DNA of 64,000 bases from Gellertiella hungarica (GTDB taxonomy: Bacteria > Pseudomonadota > Alphaproteobacteria > Rhizobiales > Rhizobiaceae). The DNA is taken from positions 372,001 through 436,000 of the forward strand of contig NZ_JACIEZ010000001.1 of the NCBI RefSeq assembly GCF_014197145.1, given 5' to 3'. Under the pieces are notes generated by a model, which searched no databases, had not been told where the DNA came from, and saw nothing but the letters and a program-made list of their open reading frames with translations. The position numbers and the translations under genes are program-made. This document shows, piece after piece, positions 29,713 through 39,000 of the stretch (positions are counted from its first letter, which is position 1; each line of letters starts with the position of its first letter).

Positions 29713-30593
29713 TGGCACCCGGGAACCAGACGATGAGCAACGACGACATCATCCTGAAGGTGGAACATCTGTCGATGAAGTTCGGCGGACTGATGGCCAT
29801 CAACGACTTCTCCTTCGAGGCCAAGCGCGGCGAAATCACCGCGCTGATCGGCCCGAACGGAGCCGGCAAGACCACGGTCTTCAACTGCATCACCGGCTTC
29901 TACAAGCCGACGATGGGCATGATCACGCTGCGCCAGAAGAGCGGCAAGGAGTATCTCCTCGAGCGGCTTCCGGACCACGAGATCACCAAGACGGCAAAGG
30001 TGGCCCGTACCTTCCAGAACATCCGCCTGTTCTCGGGCATGACGGTTCTGGAAAACCTTCTGGTCGCCCAGCACAACAAGCTGATGAAGGCATCCGGCTA
30101 CACGGTGCTGGGTCTCCTCGGCATCGGCGGTTACAAGGCCGAGTCCAAGCGGGCGATCGAGATCGCCGAGCACTGGCTCGAGATGGCCGACCTGATCGAC
30201 CGCGCCGACGACCCGGCCGGCGACCTCTCCTACGGTGCGCAGCGCCGCCTGGAAATCGCCCGCGCCATGTGCACGGAGCCGGAATTCCTCTGCCTGGACG
30301 AGCCTGCAGCCGGCCTCAACCCGTCTGAATCGCTCACCCTCAACAAGCTCCTCCGCTCCATCCGTGCAGACAGCGGCACCTCGATCATGCTGATCGAGCA
30401 CGACATGTCTGTCGTCATGGAGATCTCGGATCACGTGGTGGTTCTGGAGTACGGCCGGAAGATCTCCGACGGCACGCCCGACCACGTGAAGAACGACCCG
30501 AAGGTCATCGCCGCCTATCTCGGCGTCGAGGACGAAGAGGTCGAAGAGGTGATTGCAACGGTGGAATCCCTGGAGGGAGGCGAAAACGCATGA
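29712..30593 (+). CDS. livG: Branched-chain amino acid ABC ATPase LivG
   Basis: A 293-residue ATPase: Walker A GPNGAGKTT, LivG-type Q-loop region KVARTFQNIRLFSGMTVLEN, signature LSYGAQRRLEIARAM (SYGAQ replaces the common SGGQ, as usual in LivG), Walker B LCLDEPAAGLNP, H-loop LIEHDMSVVM. The TGATG overlap with livM favours the start at 29712, though the Met at 29733 (MSNDDIILKVEHLS) is an alternative. The C-terminal 30 residues are acidic (EDEEVEEVIATVESLEGG). It overlaps livF by four bases. Confidence 0.96.
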   Translation: MAPGNQTMSNDDIILKVEHLSMKFGGLMAINDFSFEAKRGEITALIGPNGAGKTTVFNCITGFYKPTMGMITLRQKSGKEYLLERLPDHEITKTAKVARTFQNIRLFSGMTVLENLLVAQHNKLMKASGYTVLGLLGIGGYKAESKRAIEIAEHWLEMADLIDRADDPAGDLSYGAQRRLEIARAMCTEPEFLCLDEPAAGLNPSESLTLNKLLRSIRADSGTSIMLIEHDMSVVMEISDHVVVLEYGRKISDGTPDHVKNDPKVIAAYLGVEDEEVEEVIATVESLEGGENA

Positions 30594-31318
30594 GTGGTCA
30601 ACCGCTTCTCAAGGTTCGGGGTGTCGAAACCTATTACGGCAACATCCGCGCGCTGAACGGCGTGGACGTCGAGGTCAACCAGGGCGAAATCGCCTGCCTC
30701 ATCGGGGCCAACGGCGCCGGCAAGTCGACGCTGATGATGACGATCTGCGGCAGCCCGCAGGCGCGCACCGGTCAGGTGATCTTCGACGGCCGGGACATCA
30801 CCCGCATGCCGACACACGAGATCGCACGGCTGCGCATCGCGCAGTCGCCCGAAGGCCGGCGCATTTTCCCGCGCATGACGGTCTACGAAAACCTTCAGAT
30901 GGGTGCGAGCCTCGACAATCTGAAGTATTTCGACGAGGACGTGAAGCGCATCTTCAAGCTCTTCCCGCGTCTGGAAGAGCGCCAGTCGCAGCGCGGCGGC
31001 ACGCTGTCGGGCGGCGAGCAGCAGATGCTCTCCATCGGCCGCGCACTGATGGCCCGTCCGAAGCTCCTGCTTCTCGACGAGCCGTCGCTCGGCCTCGCGC
31101 CGCTGATCGTCAAGCAGATCTTCGAGGCGATCAAGGAGCTCAACAAGACCGAAGGATTGACCGTCTTCCTGGTGGAGCAGAACGCATTTGCGGCCCTGCG
31201 CCTTTCCGACCGCGCCTATGTGATGGTCAACGGGCATGTCACCATGCAGGGCTCTGGCAAGGAGCTCCTGGCCAATCCGGAAGTCCGCGCAGCCTATCTG
31301 GAAGGCGGCCGCCACTAA
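30590..31318 (+). CDS. livF: Branched-chain amino acid ABC ATPase LivF
   Basis: A 242-residue ATPase partner of LivG: Walker A GANGAGKST, LivF-type IAQSPEGRRIFPRMTVYENL, signature LSGGEQQMLSIGRALMA, Walker B LLLDEPSLGLAPLIV, H-loop LVEQNAFAAL. Start overlaps livG (ATGA). A DUF6867 gene follows after 24 bases. Confidence 0.97.
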   Translation: MSGQPLLKVRGVETYYGNIRALNGVDVEVNQGEIACLIGANGAGKSTLMMTICGSPQARTGQVIFDGRDITRMPTHEIARLRIAQSPEGRRIFPRMTVYENLQMGASLDNLKYFDEDVKRIFKLFPRLEERQSQRGGTLSGGEQQMLSIGRALMARPKLLLLDEPSLGLAPLIVKQIFEAIKELNKTEGLTVFLVEQNAFAALRLSDRAYVMVNGHVTMQGSGKELLANPEVRAAYLEGGRH

Positions 31319-31342
31319 AGGCGGGTGAGGGGAGTTTAAAAG

Positions 31343-31696
31343 ATGCAGGGACTTTTCTTCGAAAGCGACGGCTCCAGCAAGGACGTCATCCGCCTGTTCG
31401 TCGTGCTCATCGGTTTCTGGACGGCCTGGCGGGCCGGCCGCGCGGCAGCCGAAGGCTGGTCGGATTATCCGATCGTCATCGTCTACTCGCTCCTTCTCGG
31501 CGTCATGATGCGCTTCCTGCATTATGCGCTGTTCCAGGGGCCGTTCATCAGCCCGTTCTACTACGTCATTGATGTCGCTCTGCTTTTGGTGTTCGCTTCG
31601 ATCGGTTTCCGGATGAAGCGCACCAATCAGATGGTCAACAATTACTATTGGCTGTACGAGCGCACTTCGGCCTTTTCCTGGAAGAAGAAAGATTGA
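31343..31696 (+). CDS. DUF6867-type small membrane protein of the liv operon
   Basis: A 117-residue protein with about three membrane segments: VIRLFVVLIGFWTAWRAGRA, YPIVIVYSLLLGVMMRFLHY and FYYVIDVALLLVFASIGFRM, with a cytoplasmic basic C-terminal tail (FSWKKKD). Small proteins of this kind lie between livF and livJ in many rhizobia. Its role in branched-chain amino acid uptake is unknown; a modulatory or assembly role is only inferred from position. Confidence 0.8.
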   Translation: MQGLFFESDGSSKDVIRLFVVLIGFWTAWRAGRAAAEGWSDYPIVIVYSLLLGVMMRFLHYALFQGPFISPFYYVIDVALLLVFASIGFRMKRTNQMVNNYYWLYERTSAFSWKKKD

Positions 31697-31814
31697 CAGT
31701 CGGCTGAAAACTGTCTCAGATTATCTCTCAGAGGGAACTCTATACCGGGGCAATGGAGATGGGTATTGCACCGGGGAACATCAAAAACCCATCCAATAAT
31801 TTGGGAGTAACAAG

Positions 31815-32933
31815 ATGAAGAAGTCTCTTCTGTCGGCAGTTGCGCTCACGGCCATGGTCGCTTTCAGCGGCACGGCCTGGGCAGACCTGCTCGTAGGCGT
31901 CGCTGGTCCGCTGACCGGCCCGAACGCCGCTTTCGGTGCCCAGCTCCAGAAAGGCGCTGAGCAGGCTGCAGCCGACATCAACGCGGCCGGCGGCATCAAC
32001 GGCGAAATGGTCAAGATCGTCCTCGGCGACGACGTGTCCGACGCCAAGCAGGGCGTTTCGGTTGCCAACAAGTTCGCCGCCGATGGCGTGAAGTTCGTTG
32101 TTGGTCACTTCAACTCCGGCGTTTCGATCCCGGCTTCGGAAGTCTATGCCGAAAACGGCATCCTCGAAATCACCCCGGCTGCAACCAACCCGCAGTTCAC
32201 CGAGCGCGGCCTGTGGAACACGTTCCGTACCTGCGGCCGTGACGACCAGCAGGGTGCAGTTGCCGGCGCTTACATCGCCGAGCACTTCAAGGATGGCAAG
32301 GTTGCCGTCGTTCACGACAAGACCCCCTATGGTCAGGGCCTTGCCGACGAAACCAAGAAGGCAATGAACGCTGCCGGCATCACCGAAGTTGTCTACGAAG
32401 GCATCACCCCCGGTGAAAAGGACTACTCCGCCCTCATCGCCAAGATGAAGGACGCTGGCGTCAACCTCGTATACTTCGGCGGTCTGCACACGGAAGCCGG
32501 CCTGATCATCCGCCAGATGGCTGACCAGGGCATGAAGGCAACCCTGATGTCCGGCGACGGCATCACCTCGAACGAACTCGCTTCGATCGCTGGCGACGCA
32601 GTCAACGGCACCCTGATGACCTTCCCGCCGGATCCGCGTAATAACCCGAACGCTGCCGAAGCCGTGAAGAAGTTCCGCGACGCCGGCTTCGAACCGGAAG
32701 CCTACACGCTGTACTCCTACGCTGCCCTCCAGGTTATCGCTGAAGGCGCAAAGGCTGCCGGCGAAAACGACCCGCAGAAGGTTGCTGAAGCCATCCGCGG
32801 CAAGGGCCCGTTCAAGACCGTTATCGGCGACCTCGGCTACAACGAGAAGGGTGACATCACCCGCGCCGACTACGTCATGTACACCTGGCAGAAGGGTGAA
32901 GACGGCAAGTACACCTACAAGGAAAACAAGTAA
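31815..32933 (+). CDS. livJ: Branched-chain amino acid substrate-binding protein
   Basis: A 372-residue periplasmic binding protein with a signal peptide ([19 protein letters not shown], cleavage after AWA before [12 protein letters not shown]). The Leu/Ile/Val-binding fold is seen in [39 protein letters not shown], the ligand-site region [19 protein letters not shown], and [16 protein letters not shown]. The codon use looks strongly biased, as expected for an abundantly made binding protein. A GGGAG ribosome binding site precedes the ATG. A strong terminator follows. It serves the LivHMGF complex encoded just upstream. Confidence 0.96.
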   Translation: MKKSLLSAVALTAMVAFSGTAWADLLVGVAGPLTGPNAAFGAQLQKGAEQAAADINAAGGINGEMVKIVLGDDVSDAKQGVSVANKFAADGVKFVVGHFNSGVSIPASEVYAENGILEITPAATNPQFTERGLWNTFRTCGRDDQQGAVAGAYIAEHFKDGKVAVVHDKTPYGQGLADETKKAMNAAGITEVVYEGITPGEKDYSALIAKMKDAGVNLVYFGGLHTEAGLIIRQMADQGMKATLMSGDGITSNELASIAGDAVNGTLMTFPPDPRNNPNAAEAVKKFRDAGFEPEAYTLYSYAALQVIAEGAKAAGENDPQKVAEAIRGKGPFKTVIGDLGYNEKGDITRADYVMYTWQKGEDGKYTYKENK

Positions 32934-32987
32934 GACCAGTCCCGCGTGCGGCTGCGTCGCACGCGAACAGGCTTCGCTTGAACCACG

Positions 32988-33013
32988 AAAACCCGGCCCT
33001 GTGCCGGGTTTTC
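32988..33013 (+). terminator. Rho-independent terminator after livJ
   Basis: Perfect 10-bp stem aaaacccggc / gccgggtttt with loop cctgt; the T run is part of the stem and is followed by ct. Confidence 0.88.
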
Positions 33014-33085
33014 TGCTTCTCCGGACTGCCGTTTTCGATAAACTTGCCGGACATTTCCCTCGCCAGCCGCAAACGGACCGATCCC

Positions 33086-33511
33086 ATGATGAAGATGACC
33101 GCTCTCGCCCTCTGTTTCAGCCTCGCCGCCGGGTTTGCGCTGCAAGCCACCGCGCAGGAGCAGGCAGCGCCCGAGCCCGATTGCAAGGCGCCCGTGACGC
33201 AGAGCGACATGAACGAATACGCCGCACGCGATTCGCAGGCCGCCGACAAGGATCTCAACGCGCAGTACAAGCAGACGCGCGAGGCCGTGCGAAACCTCGA
33301 CCGCGATCTGGACGATGCACTCAAGGGGGCGGAGAAGGCCCTTGTCGAGGCACAGAGGGCCTGGGTCACCTTCAGGGATGCGGATTGCCGTCTGCAGGGC
33401 TTTCAGGCCCGGGGTGGCACCATGGAGCCTCTGCTGGTTTCCTCCTGCCTTGCCGACAAGAGCCGTGAGAGGACGAAGCAACTGAAGGAGCTCGCCGACA
33501 GCCTGCGCTGA
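33086..33511 (+). CDS. LprI/DUF1311-family secreted protein
   Basis: A 141-residue protein with a signal peptide (MTALALCFSLAAGFALQATA, cleavage near AQ/E) and a DUF1311 (lysozyme-inhibitor LprI N-terminal) domain: TQSDMNEYAARDSQAADKDL, LNAQYKQTREAV, EKALVEAQRAWVTFRDADCR, and a final Cys in SSCLADKSRERTKQL. Four cysteines are likely to form disulfides in the periplasm. Related proteins inhibit host lysozyme, but most family members are uncharacterised. Start at 33086 or the adjacent Met. Confidence 0.85.
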   Translation: MMKMTALALCFSLAAGFALQATAQEQAAPEPDCKAPVTQSDMNEYAARDSQAADKDLNAQYKQTREAVRNLDRDLDDALKGAEKALVEAQRAWVTFRDADCRLQGFQARGGTMEPLLVSSCLADKSRERTKQLKELADSLR

Positions 33512-34191
33512 TCTCCGGCCGCCTCCGGGGGGCGTCAATTCGGTCTGCGGGGAGGGGCAAGGTTCCGTTACCCGCGAGACCGATACCGGATGAACCGGCT
33601 GCCGCGAATCAGCGCCGTCTTCCCGTGTCCGGGGAACCTTCGGCGTTAACCAAAGACGCCTTGGGAAGAGGGATGCCGAAGGCCGGGCCGTCTTTCCGCG
33701 CGAGCGGCAAAAGCGGCGCTGGCCGAAGCCGTTTCATCCTGACGAAAGTCAAAATACCACCCGAAGTGGTTTTTCCTGCTCGGCATGTGCGGAGCTGCTG
33801 CAATGGCGCAAAAGGGAGGAAGTTATCCCTCCCACGGCCGGCTCCTGTCTTCTCTACGCCCCTCTGCGGCATGGGATATGGCCTCGAGAATGGCGGGTGC
33901 GGCTCTCTTGCCCGAGCCGCGGCTTGGAGGGGCCGCCTGCATGCCTGTCGCGGCCAGAGCAGCACATGCCGTTCCTGTAGTTGTAGCAATCCGCATGCGC
34001 TGGACCTAAAAAAGCAAGATATGCAACCTGAGGTGTGATGGCCCGCAGCGGGCGGTTCCGGCGGCCATGGCAGGCATCATTTTGGGGTCATGCCCCGATT
34101 GGTTCGAATTTGATCGATTGGATTAAAAGAGTCGGAAGGCTTGCCCACTATCTCCTTTGTCATCTTCAAACACCCCCGAAAGATCGGTCTT
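33512..34191. other. 680-base gap upstream of the diguanylate cyclase
   Basis: No convincing gene. Open frames here (for example 33625-34038) encode Ser/Arg/Cys-rich products with no protein-like pattern. A small hairpin gggagg/cctccc lies near 33814-33833. The stretch from about 33960 to 34190 is richer in A/T and may hold the promoter of the downstream gene. Confidence 0.45.
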
Positions 34192-35037
34192 ATGATGAGA
34201 TGGATAGCGGATGGAGAGGGCGGCGACAGCTTCCGCAAGCGGCAGCCCCTCAAGAGCTTCGTGCACAGGATGACCCTGCGCGCCGCGCTCCTCGGCTTCA
34301 CCGGCAGCTTTGTCGCGGTCTCGCTGCTCGCGGCACTCGGTCTCGTCGGGGCGACGGGCGAGGACGGCCTGCGGCTTGCAACGGCTTGCGGTCTGGTTGC
34401 GGCGGCGGTGGCTGCCTGGCTCGGCCTGCGCACGGGGCGGATGATCGATCGCCTCGCGCGATCCAATGCCCGCTTCGAGCAACTCAGCCGCACGGATGCG
34501 CTTTCCGGCCTGCTGAACCGGCGGGCGTTTGCCGACGTGCTTGCGCGGGCCAAGGCCGGCTGCTCGCTTGTCATCATCGATGTGGACCGTTTCAAGTCGA
34601 TCAACGATACCTACGGCCACACGGTGGGCGACGACGTCATCCGCCGCGTAGCGGAGCTGATTGCGGAAACCGCAGGCCCGGGCGCGCCGGCCAGCCGCCT
34701 CGGCGGCGAAGAGTTCGGCTTCCTTCTGTCGAACGGTACCATCGAGGACAGGCTGGCGATGGTGGAGCGCTTGCGCGAACGCATCGAGGCGGAGGTCTTC
34801 CACGGCGGCCAGGCTGATTTCACCATCACGATTTCTGCGGGTCTCGCCGAGGTGGAAAGCGGGAAGGCCGGAGAGCTGACCTATGCCGCAGCCGACAAGG
34901 CGCTCTATCTGGCAAAGGCCGGTGGCCGCAACCGGGTGGTTCATGACCGGCAGGGGCTGACGCTGATCCTCGACATGGTGGCTGCCGAGCGCCTGGAGCT
35001 AGAGAATGAAGCGGCCATCGCACGGGGTGTCGCCTGA
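34192..35037 (+). CDS. Membrane-anchored GGDEF diguanylate cyclase
   Basis: About 281 residues. Two membrane helices near the N-terminus (RAALLGFTGSFVAVSLLAAL and ATACGLVAAAVAAWLGLRTG) with a very short periplasmic turn are followed by a GGDEF domain: SRTDALSGLLNRRAFADVL, VIIDVDRFKSINDTYGHTVG and active-site SRLGGEEFGFLL. GGEEF predicts an active cyclase making cyclic di-GMP. The RxxD inhibitory site nine residues before it is missing (GPGA instead), so product inhibition is not expected. The ATG at 34192 is used; a TTG at 34141 is possible. Monocistronic by context. Confidence 0.92.
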   Translation: MMRWIADGEGGDSFRKRQPLKSFVHRMTLRAALLGFTGSFVAVSLLAALGLVGATGEDGLRLATACGLVAAAVAAWLGLRTGRMIDRLARSNARFEQLSRTDALSGLLNRRAFADVLARAKAGCSLVIIDVDRFKSINDTYGHTVGDDVIRRVAELIAETAGPGAPASRLGGEEFGFLLSNGTIEDRLAMVERLRERIEAEVFHGGQADFTITISAGLAEVESGKAGELTYAAADKALYLAKAGGRNRVVHDRQGLTLILDMVAAERLELENEAAIARGVA

Positions 35038-35040
35038 AAG

Positions 35041-35071
35041 GAAAAAGGCCCGGGTACCATATCCCGGGCCT
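35041..35071 (-). terminator. Rho-independent terminator after the Crp/Fnr gene
   Basis: On the minus strand the stem aggcccggg / cccgggcct (8-base loop) is followed by TTTTT. It sits just past the diguanylate cyclase stop as well. Confidence 0.85.
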
Positions 35072-35103
35072 GCCTATTCGGTGTACGCCTGAACGACCTG
35101 ACC

Positions 35104-35793
35104 TCAGATCTGCTTCAGGGCATTCACGTCGTTGATCTGGATGAGCCGTCCGCGCACCGTCACGCCCGCGCGGCGAAGGGCGGAGAATGCGCGCGACAGG
35201 GCCTCGGGAGCCAGGCCGAGCTTGCCCGCCAGCAGGCTCTTCTGGAAGGGCAGGCGAATGGAGGCGGAGGTGCTTTCCTTCGGGCAGCTCGTCAGCAGGA
35301 AGTGAGCCACGCGCTGCGGCGCCGTCTGCAGCCGGTCGTTGGCCACGCAGTCCATCGTCGTCAGCAGATGGTTTGCCAGCGACTGCATGATGGCCCGGGA
35401 GATATCCACGTCCTGCTCGGCGGCGGCGCGCACCCGGGCGATATCGAATCGCGCAAGGGTGACGTTCTCTGCAGCCTGTGCATTGTAACGGTAGTTCGGC
35501 CCCAGATAGAGCAGGCATTCGGCAAAGGTGTCGCCCGGTCCGCAGATGCGGATGTCGGCTTCCCGGCCGTCCTTGTTCAGCCGATAAAGGCGCACATAGC
35601 CTGACAGGACGCAATAGAAGCTTTCAGCCTCCTCTCCCTCGCGGAAGAGAATGTCGCGGCTCTCGTAATTGACCGCGGTCGCCAGGTCCAGCATCTTCGT
35701 CAGTGCCGAAGGGCCCAGCGAGGCCATGATCGGCGTCTTGACGAGAATGTTTTTCTCGCGGCTGTTCAATCTCAAAAGCTTGTTCACCGTCAT
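35104..35793 (-). CDS. Crp/Fnr-family regulator (FixK-like, no Fe-S cysteines)
   Basis: A 229-residue regulator. The cyclic-nucleotide-binding-like domain covers residues 15-135 (RDILFREGEEAESFYCVLSG, PGDTFAECLLYLGPNY), a dimer helix follows, and the winged HTH contains KLGLAPEALSRAFSALRRAG. The recognition helix keeps the E..SR pattern of FNR/FixK, which reads TTGAT half-sites. There is no N-terminal cysteine cluster, so it is not an oxygen-sensing FNR itself; FixK, NnrR or DNR-like roles are possible. Start at 35793 after a GGGAG site. A perfect anaerobox lies 160 bases upstream. Confidence 0.88.
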   Translation of the reverse strand: MTVNKLLRLNSREKNILVKTPIMASLGPSALTKMLDLATAVNYESRDILFREGEEAESFYCVLSGYVRLYRLNKDGREADIRICGPGDTFAECLLYLGPNYRYNAQAAENVTLARFDIARVRAAAEQDVDISRAIMQSLANHLLTTMDCVANDRLQTAPQRVAHFLLTSCPKESTSASIRLPFQKSLLAGKLGLAPEALSRAFSALRRAGVTVRGRLIQINDVNALKQI

Positions 35794-35952
35794 CACTCCC
35801 GAAGCCCGGCGGCCCCCGGCCGCCTGATGTGTCGCTTGAAACTGCCCGTCCCGGGCGCGATCCATCGCAGCGAGCGCCGCCCCTTGCCCCTCGGGAATCC
35901 GGCATTCACGCGTCTGGAACGGCTACAGGATAGGAAATTTCGGGGGAGGCGG

Positions 35953-35968
35953 TTTGATTTCGATCAAA
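35953..35968. promoter_or_regulatory. Perfect FNR/FixK anaerobox
   Basis: The palindrome TTTGATTTCGATCAAA contains TTGAT-N4-ATCAA exactly, the consensus for FNR, FnrN and FixK. It is about 160 bases upstream of the divergently placed regulator start at 35793 and has no gene to its right on the plus strand, so it most likely controls the Crp/Fnr gene. Confidence 0.75.
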
Positions 35969-36017
35969 CAAGCGCAACGCCCGGCGATTTTTTTGGCATT
36001 TGTCAGACCGGCGCGCA

Positions 36018-36048
36018 TAAAAAAAGCCGGGCTTTCTGAAGCCCGGCT
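36018..36048 (-). terminator. Rho-independent terminator after the RND operon
   Basis: Perfect 10-bp stem agccgggctt / aagcccggct with loop tctg, followed on the minus strand by seven T. Confidence 0.93.
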
Positions 36049-36071
36049 CCGTCCTTGGATGGCTGAGGGGT

Positions 36072-39000
36072 TTACTCCGCCGCCAGCGGCGGCAGGCGAA
36101 CCACATTGCTCTTCACCGTCTTGCCGCCCTGTTCCAGCTCGCTGAGGCGCTTCTCCAGCGTTTCCAGCTTGTCCTGGTTCTCGTTTGCCAGACGGGTGAG
36201 CTGCTCGTCGGAAAGCGGCAGGTCTTCCTCCTCCTTTTTGCCGACAAAGCGGCCGAAGATGCGGGCGAGCAGGCGCGACAGGTCGTCCATGATCAGGAAG
36301 AAGGACGGCACGACCACCAGCGACAGCACCGTCGAAACGATGATGCCACCGATCACGGCGATGGCCATCGGCGCACGGAACGAGCCGCCTTCGCCGACGC
36401 CCAGAGCGGAGGGCAGCATGCCGGCCGACATGGCGATCGATGTCATGATGATCGGGCGGGCGCGCTTGCGGCCGGCCTCGATCATGGCCTGCTTGTGGTC
36501 CATGCCGCGGTGGATCATCTCGATGGCGAAGTCGACCAGCAGGATGGCGTTCTTGGTCACGATGCCCATCAGCATCAGGATGCCGATGAGAACGGGCATG
36601 GACAGCGCATTGTTGGTGATGATCAGGCCCGCCGCCACGCCGCCGATCGCAAGTGGCAGCGAGAACAGGATCGTGAAGGGCTGGATCACGTCCTTGAAGA
36701 GCAGGATCAGCACCATCAGCACCAGCAGCAGGCCGAGCAGCATCGCATTGCCGAAGCTGGCGACCATCTCGTTCTGGATCTTGGCATCCCCGCTTTCCGC
36801 AAGGCGCACGGACTTCGGCAGGCCCGCATCCTCGACGCCCTTCTTGAAGGCGTCGGTGGCGGTGTTCAGCGCCACGCCCGGAGGCAGGTCGGCACCGATG
36901 GAGACCACGCGGTTGCGGTTGTTGCGCTTGATCGAGGAAACGCCTTCCGAATAGTCGATGTCGGCGACGCTCGCCAGCGGAACGATCGCACCGGCTGCGG
37001 TCTGGATCTTGAGGGCGCGGATTGCGGCCAGATCCTTGCGCATGTCGAGCGATGCCTGCGCACGGATCGGGATCAGCCGGCCATCGAGCGCGATCTTCGG
37101 CAGGGCCGCATCCACGTCGCCGATGGTTGCAACGCGCACCGTTTCGGCAATCTGCGCCGGCGTGATGCCCAGGCGAGCCGCTTCATCCTTGCGCGGGCGG
37201 ATCTGCAGTTCGGGCCGCGGCAGCGAGCCCTCGGCGCTGACATTGGCCAGCTCCGGCAGGGAGCGCAGCTTCGCCTCGAGAAGCCCGACCGCCTTTTCCA
37301 GGGCATGCTCGTCCTTGGAAAGGAAGTTGAACGATAGGTCGCGCTCGCCGCGGTCATTCAGCTTCAGCACCCGGATATCGGGAATGGAGCGCAGCTTGGC
37401 GAAGACTTCCGACTCGATGTCCCACTGCGGGCGCTCGCGGCCCTGGGACTTTACCTTCGGCAGGTAGGGTCCGATAACAGGCAGGCGGCCGGCCACGTCG
37501 TTCACCAGCTTCTTGATGAGCGAGTGGTCGAGCTTGTAGAGGTTCAGCGTCACCGTTGCGCGGCGCAGTTCCAGGTCGCCCTTCGGCGAAGCGCCGCCGA
37601 GCACGAAGACCGTTTCAACGCCATCGATTTCCTTCACGCGCTTGTAGATCTCGTCGGTCGCCTTCTCCGTTTCGGCCAAAGACGCGTTCGGCGGCAGTTC
37701 CACCGAAAGCGTGATGCGCGAGGCATCTTCCGGCGGCATGAAGCTGCCGGGAACCTGTGCCAGGAAATAGACCGAGCCGATCAGGAAGCCGATGGCGGCA
37801 ATCAGCGTGGTGTAGCGCCAGCGCGTCGTCACCCGCACGAGCCCGGTGTACTTCTTCAGCAGCGGGCTGTCATTGTCGTGGTGGTCGTCCACCGCATCCT
37901 CGGCCCGCATCAGATAGGCCGCCATCAGCGGCGTGATCAGACGGGCGACAAGCAGCGAGAAGAAGACCGAGAAGGCAACCGTGAGGCCGAACTGGATGAA
38001 GTACTGGCCCGGAATGCCCGGCATGAACGACACGGGCACGAAGACCGCGATGATGGTGAAGGTGGTCGCGATGACCGCCAGACCGATTTCGTCCGCCGCG
38101 TCGATGGCCGCCTTGTAAGGCGTCTTCCCCATCTTGATGTGGCGGGCGATGTTCTCGATCTCCACGATCGCGTCGTCGACGAGAATACCCGTGGCGAGCG
38201 TCAGGGCGAGGAAGCTGACGAGGTTCAGCGAGAAGCCCATCAGGTCCATGATCCAGAATGTCGGGATCGCAGACAGCGGCAGGGCCACGGCGGAGATCAG
38301 GGTCGCACGCCAGTTGCGCAGGAAGAGCCACACCACGATGACCGCCAGCACCGCGCCTTCAAGCAGCGTGTGCATGGCGGATTCGTAGTTGCCATAGGTG
38401 AAGTAGACGGAATCGTCGATCTTCTCGATGGAAACCTGCGGGTTCTCGGCCTTGACCTGCTCCAGCTGCTGGCTGATCGTCTCGGCCGCGGATACTTCCG
38501 ATGCGCCCTTCGACCGGAACACGGCGAAGGTCACCACGGGAGTGCCATTGAAGCGCGAGAAGGACTTCAGCTCCTGGTAGGTATCCTTGATGGTGCCGAT
38601 GTCGGAGAGCTTCACGAAGCGGCCGCCGGAAAGCGAGATGGTGGTGTCTGCCAGGCGCGCCACGTCGCGGGCGTCGCCGAGCGTGCGGATGGCCTGCTCG
38701 GATCCGGCGATCTGGCCGCGGCCCGAGCCGGCGTCGGCATTGGTGCCGCGCAGCTGGCGATTGATGTCGGAGGCGGTGATGCCGAGCGCGGCCATCTTGT
38801 CGGGGTTCAGCTCGATGCGGATCTCGCGGTCGGCGCCGCCGTAGCGGTCGACGCGGCCGATGCCGGGCTGGCCCTGAAGCGCACGCTTGATCGTGTCGTC
38901 TACGAACCAGGACAGCTCCTCCAGCGAAAGGTTCGGCGAGGAAACGGCAAAGGTCTGGATCGCCTGGCCTTCCACGTCGATCTTGGTCACGTTCGGTTCG

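Noticed and set aside
33625-34038. 137-codon plus-strand frame in the 680-base gap
   Set aside because: No ribosome site, Cys/Ser/Arg-rich composition and no protein-like hydrophobic pattern.
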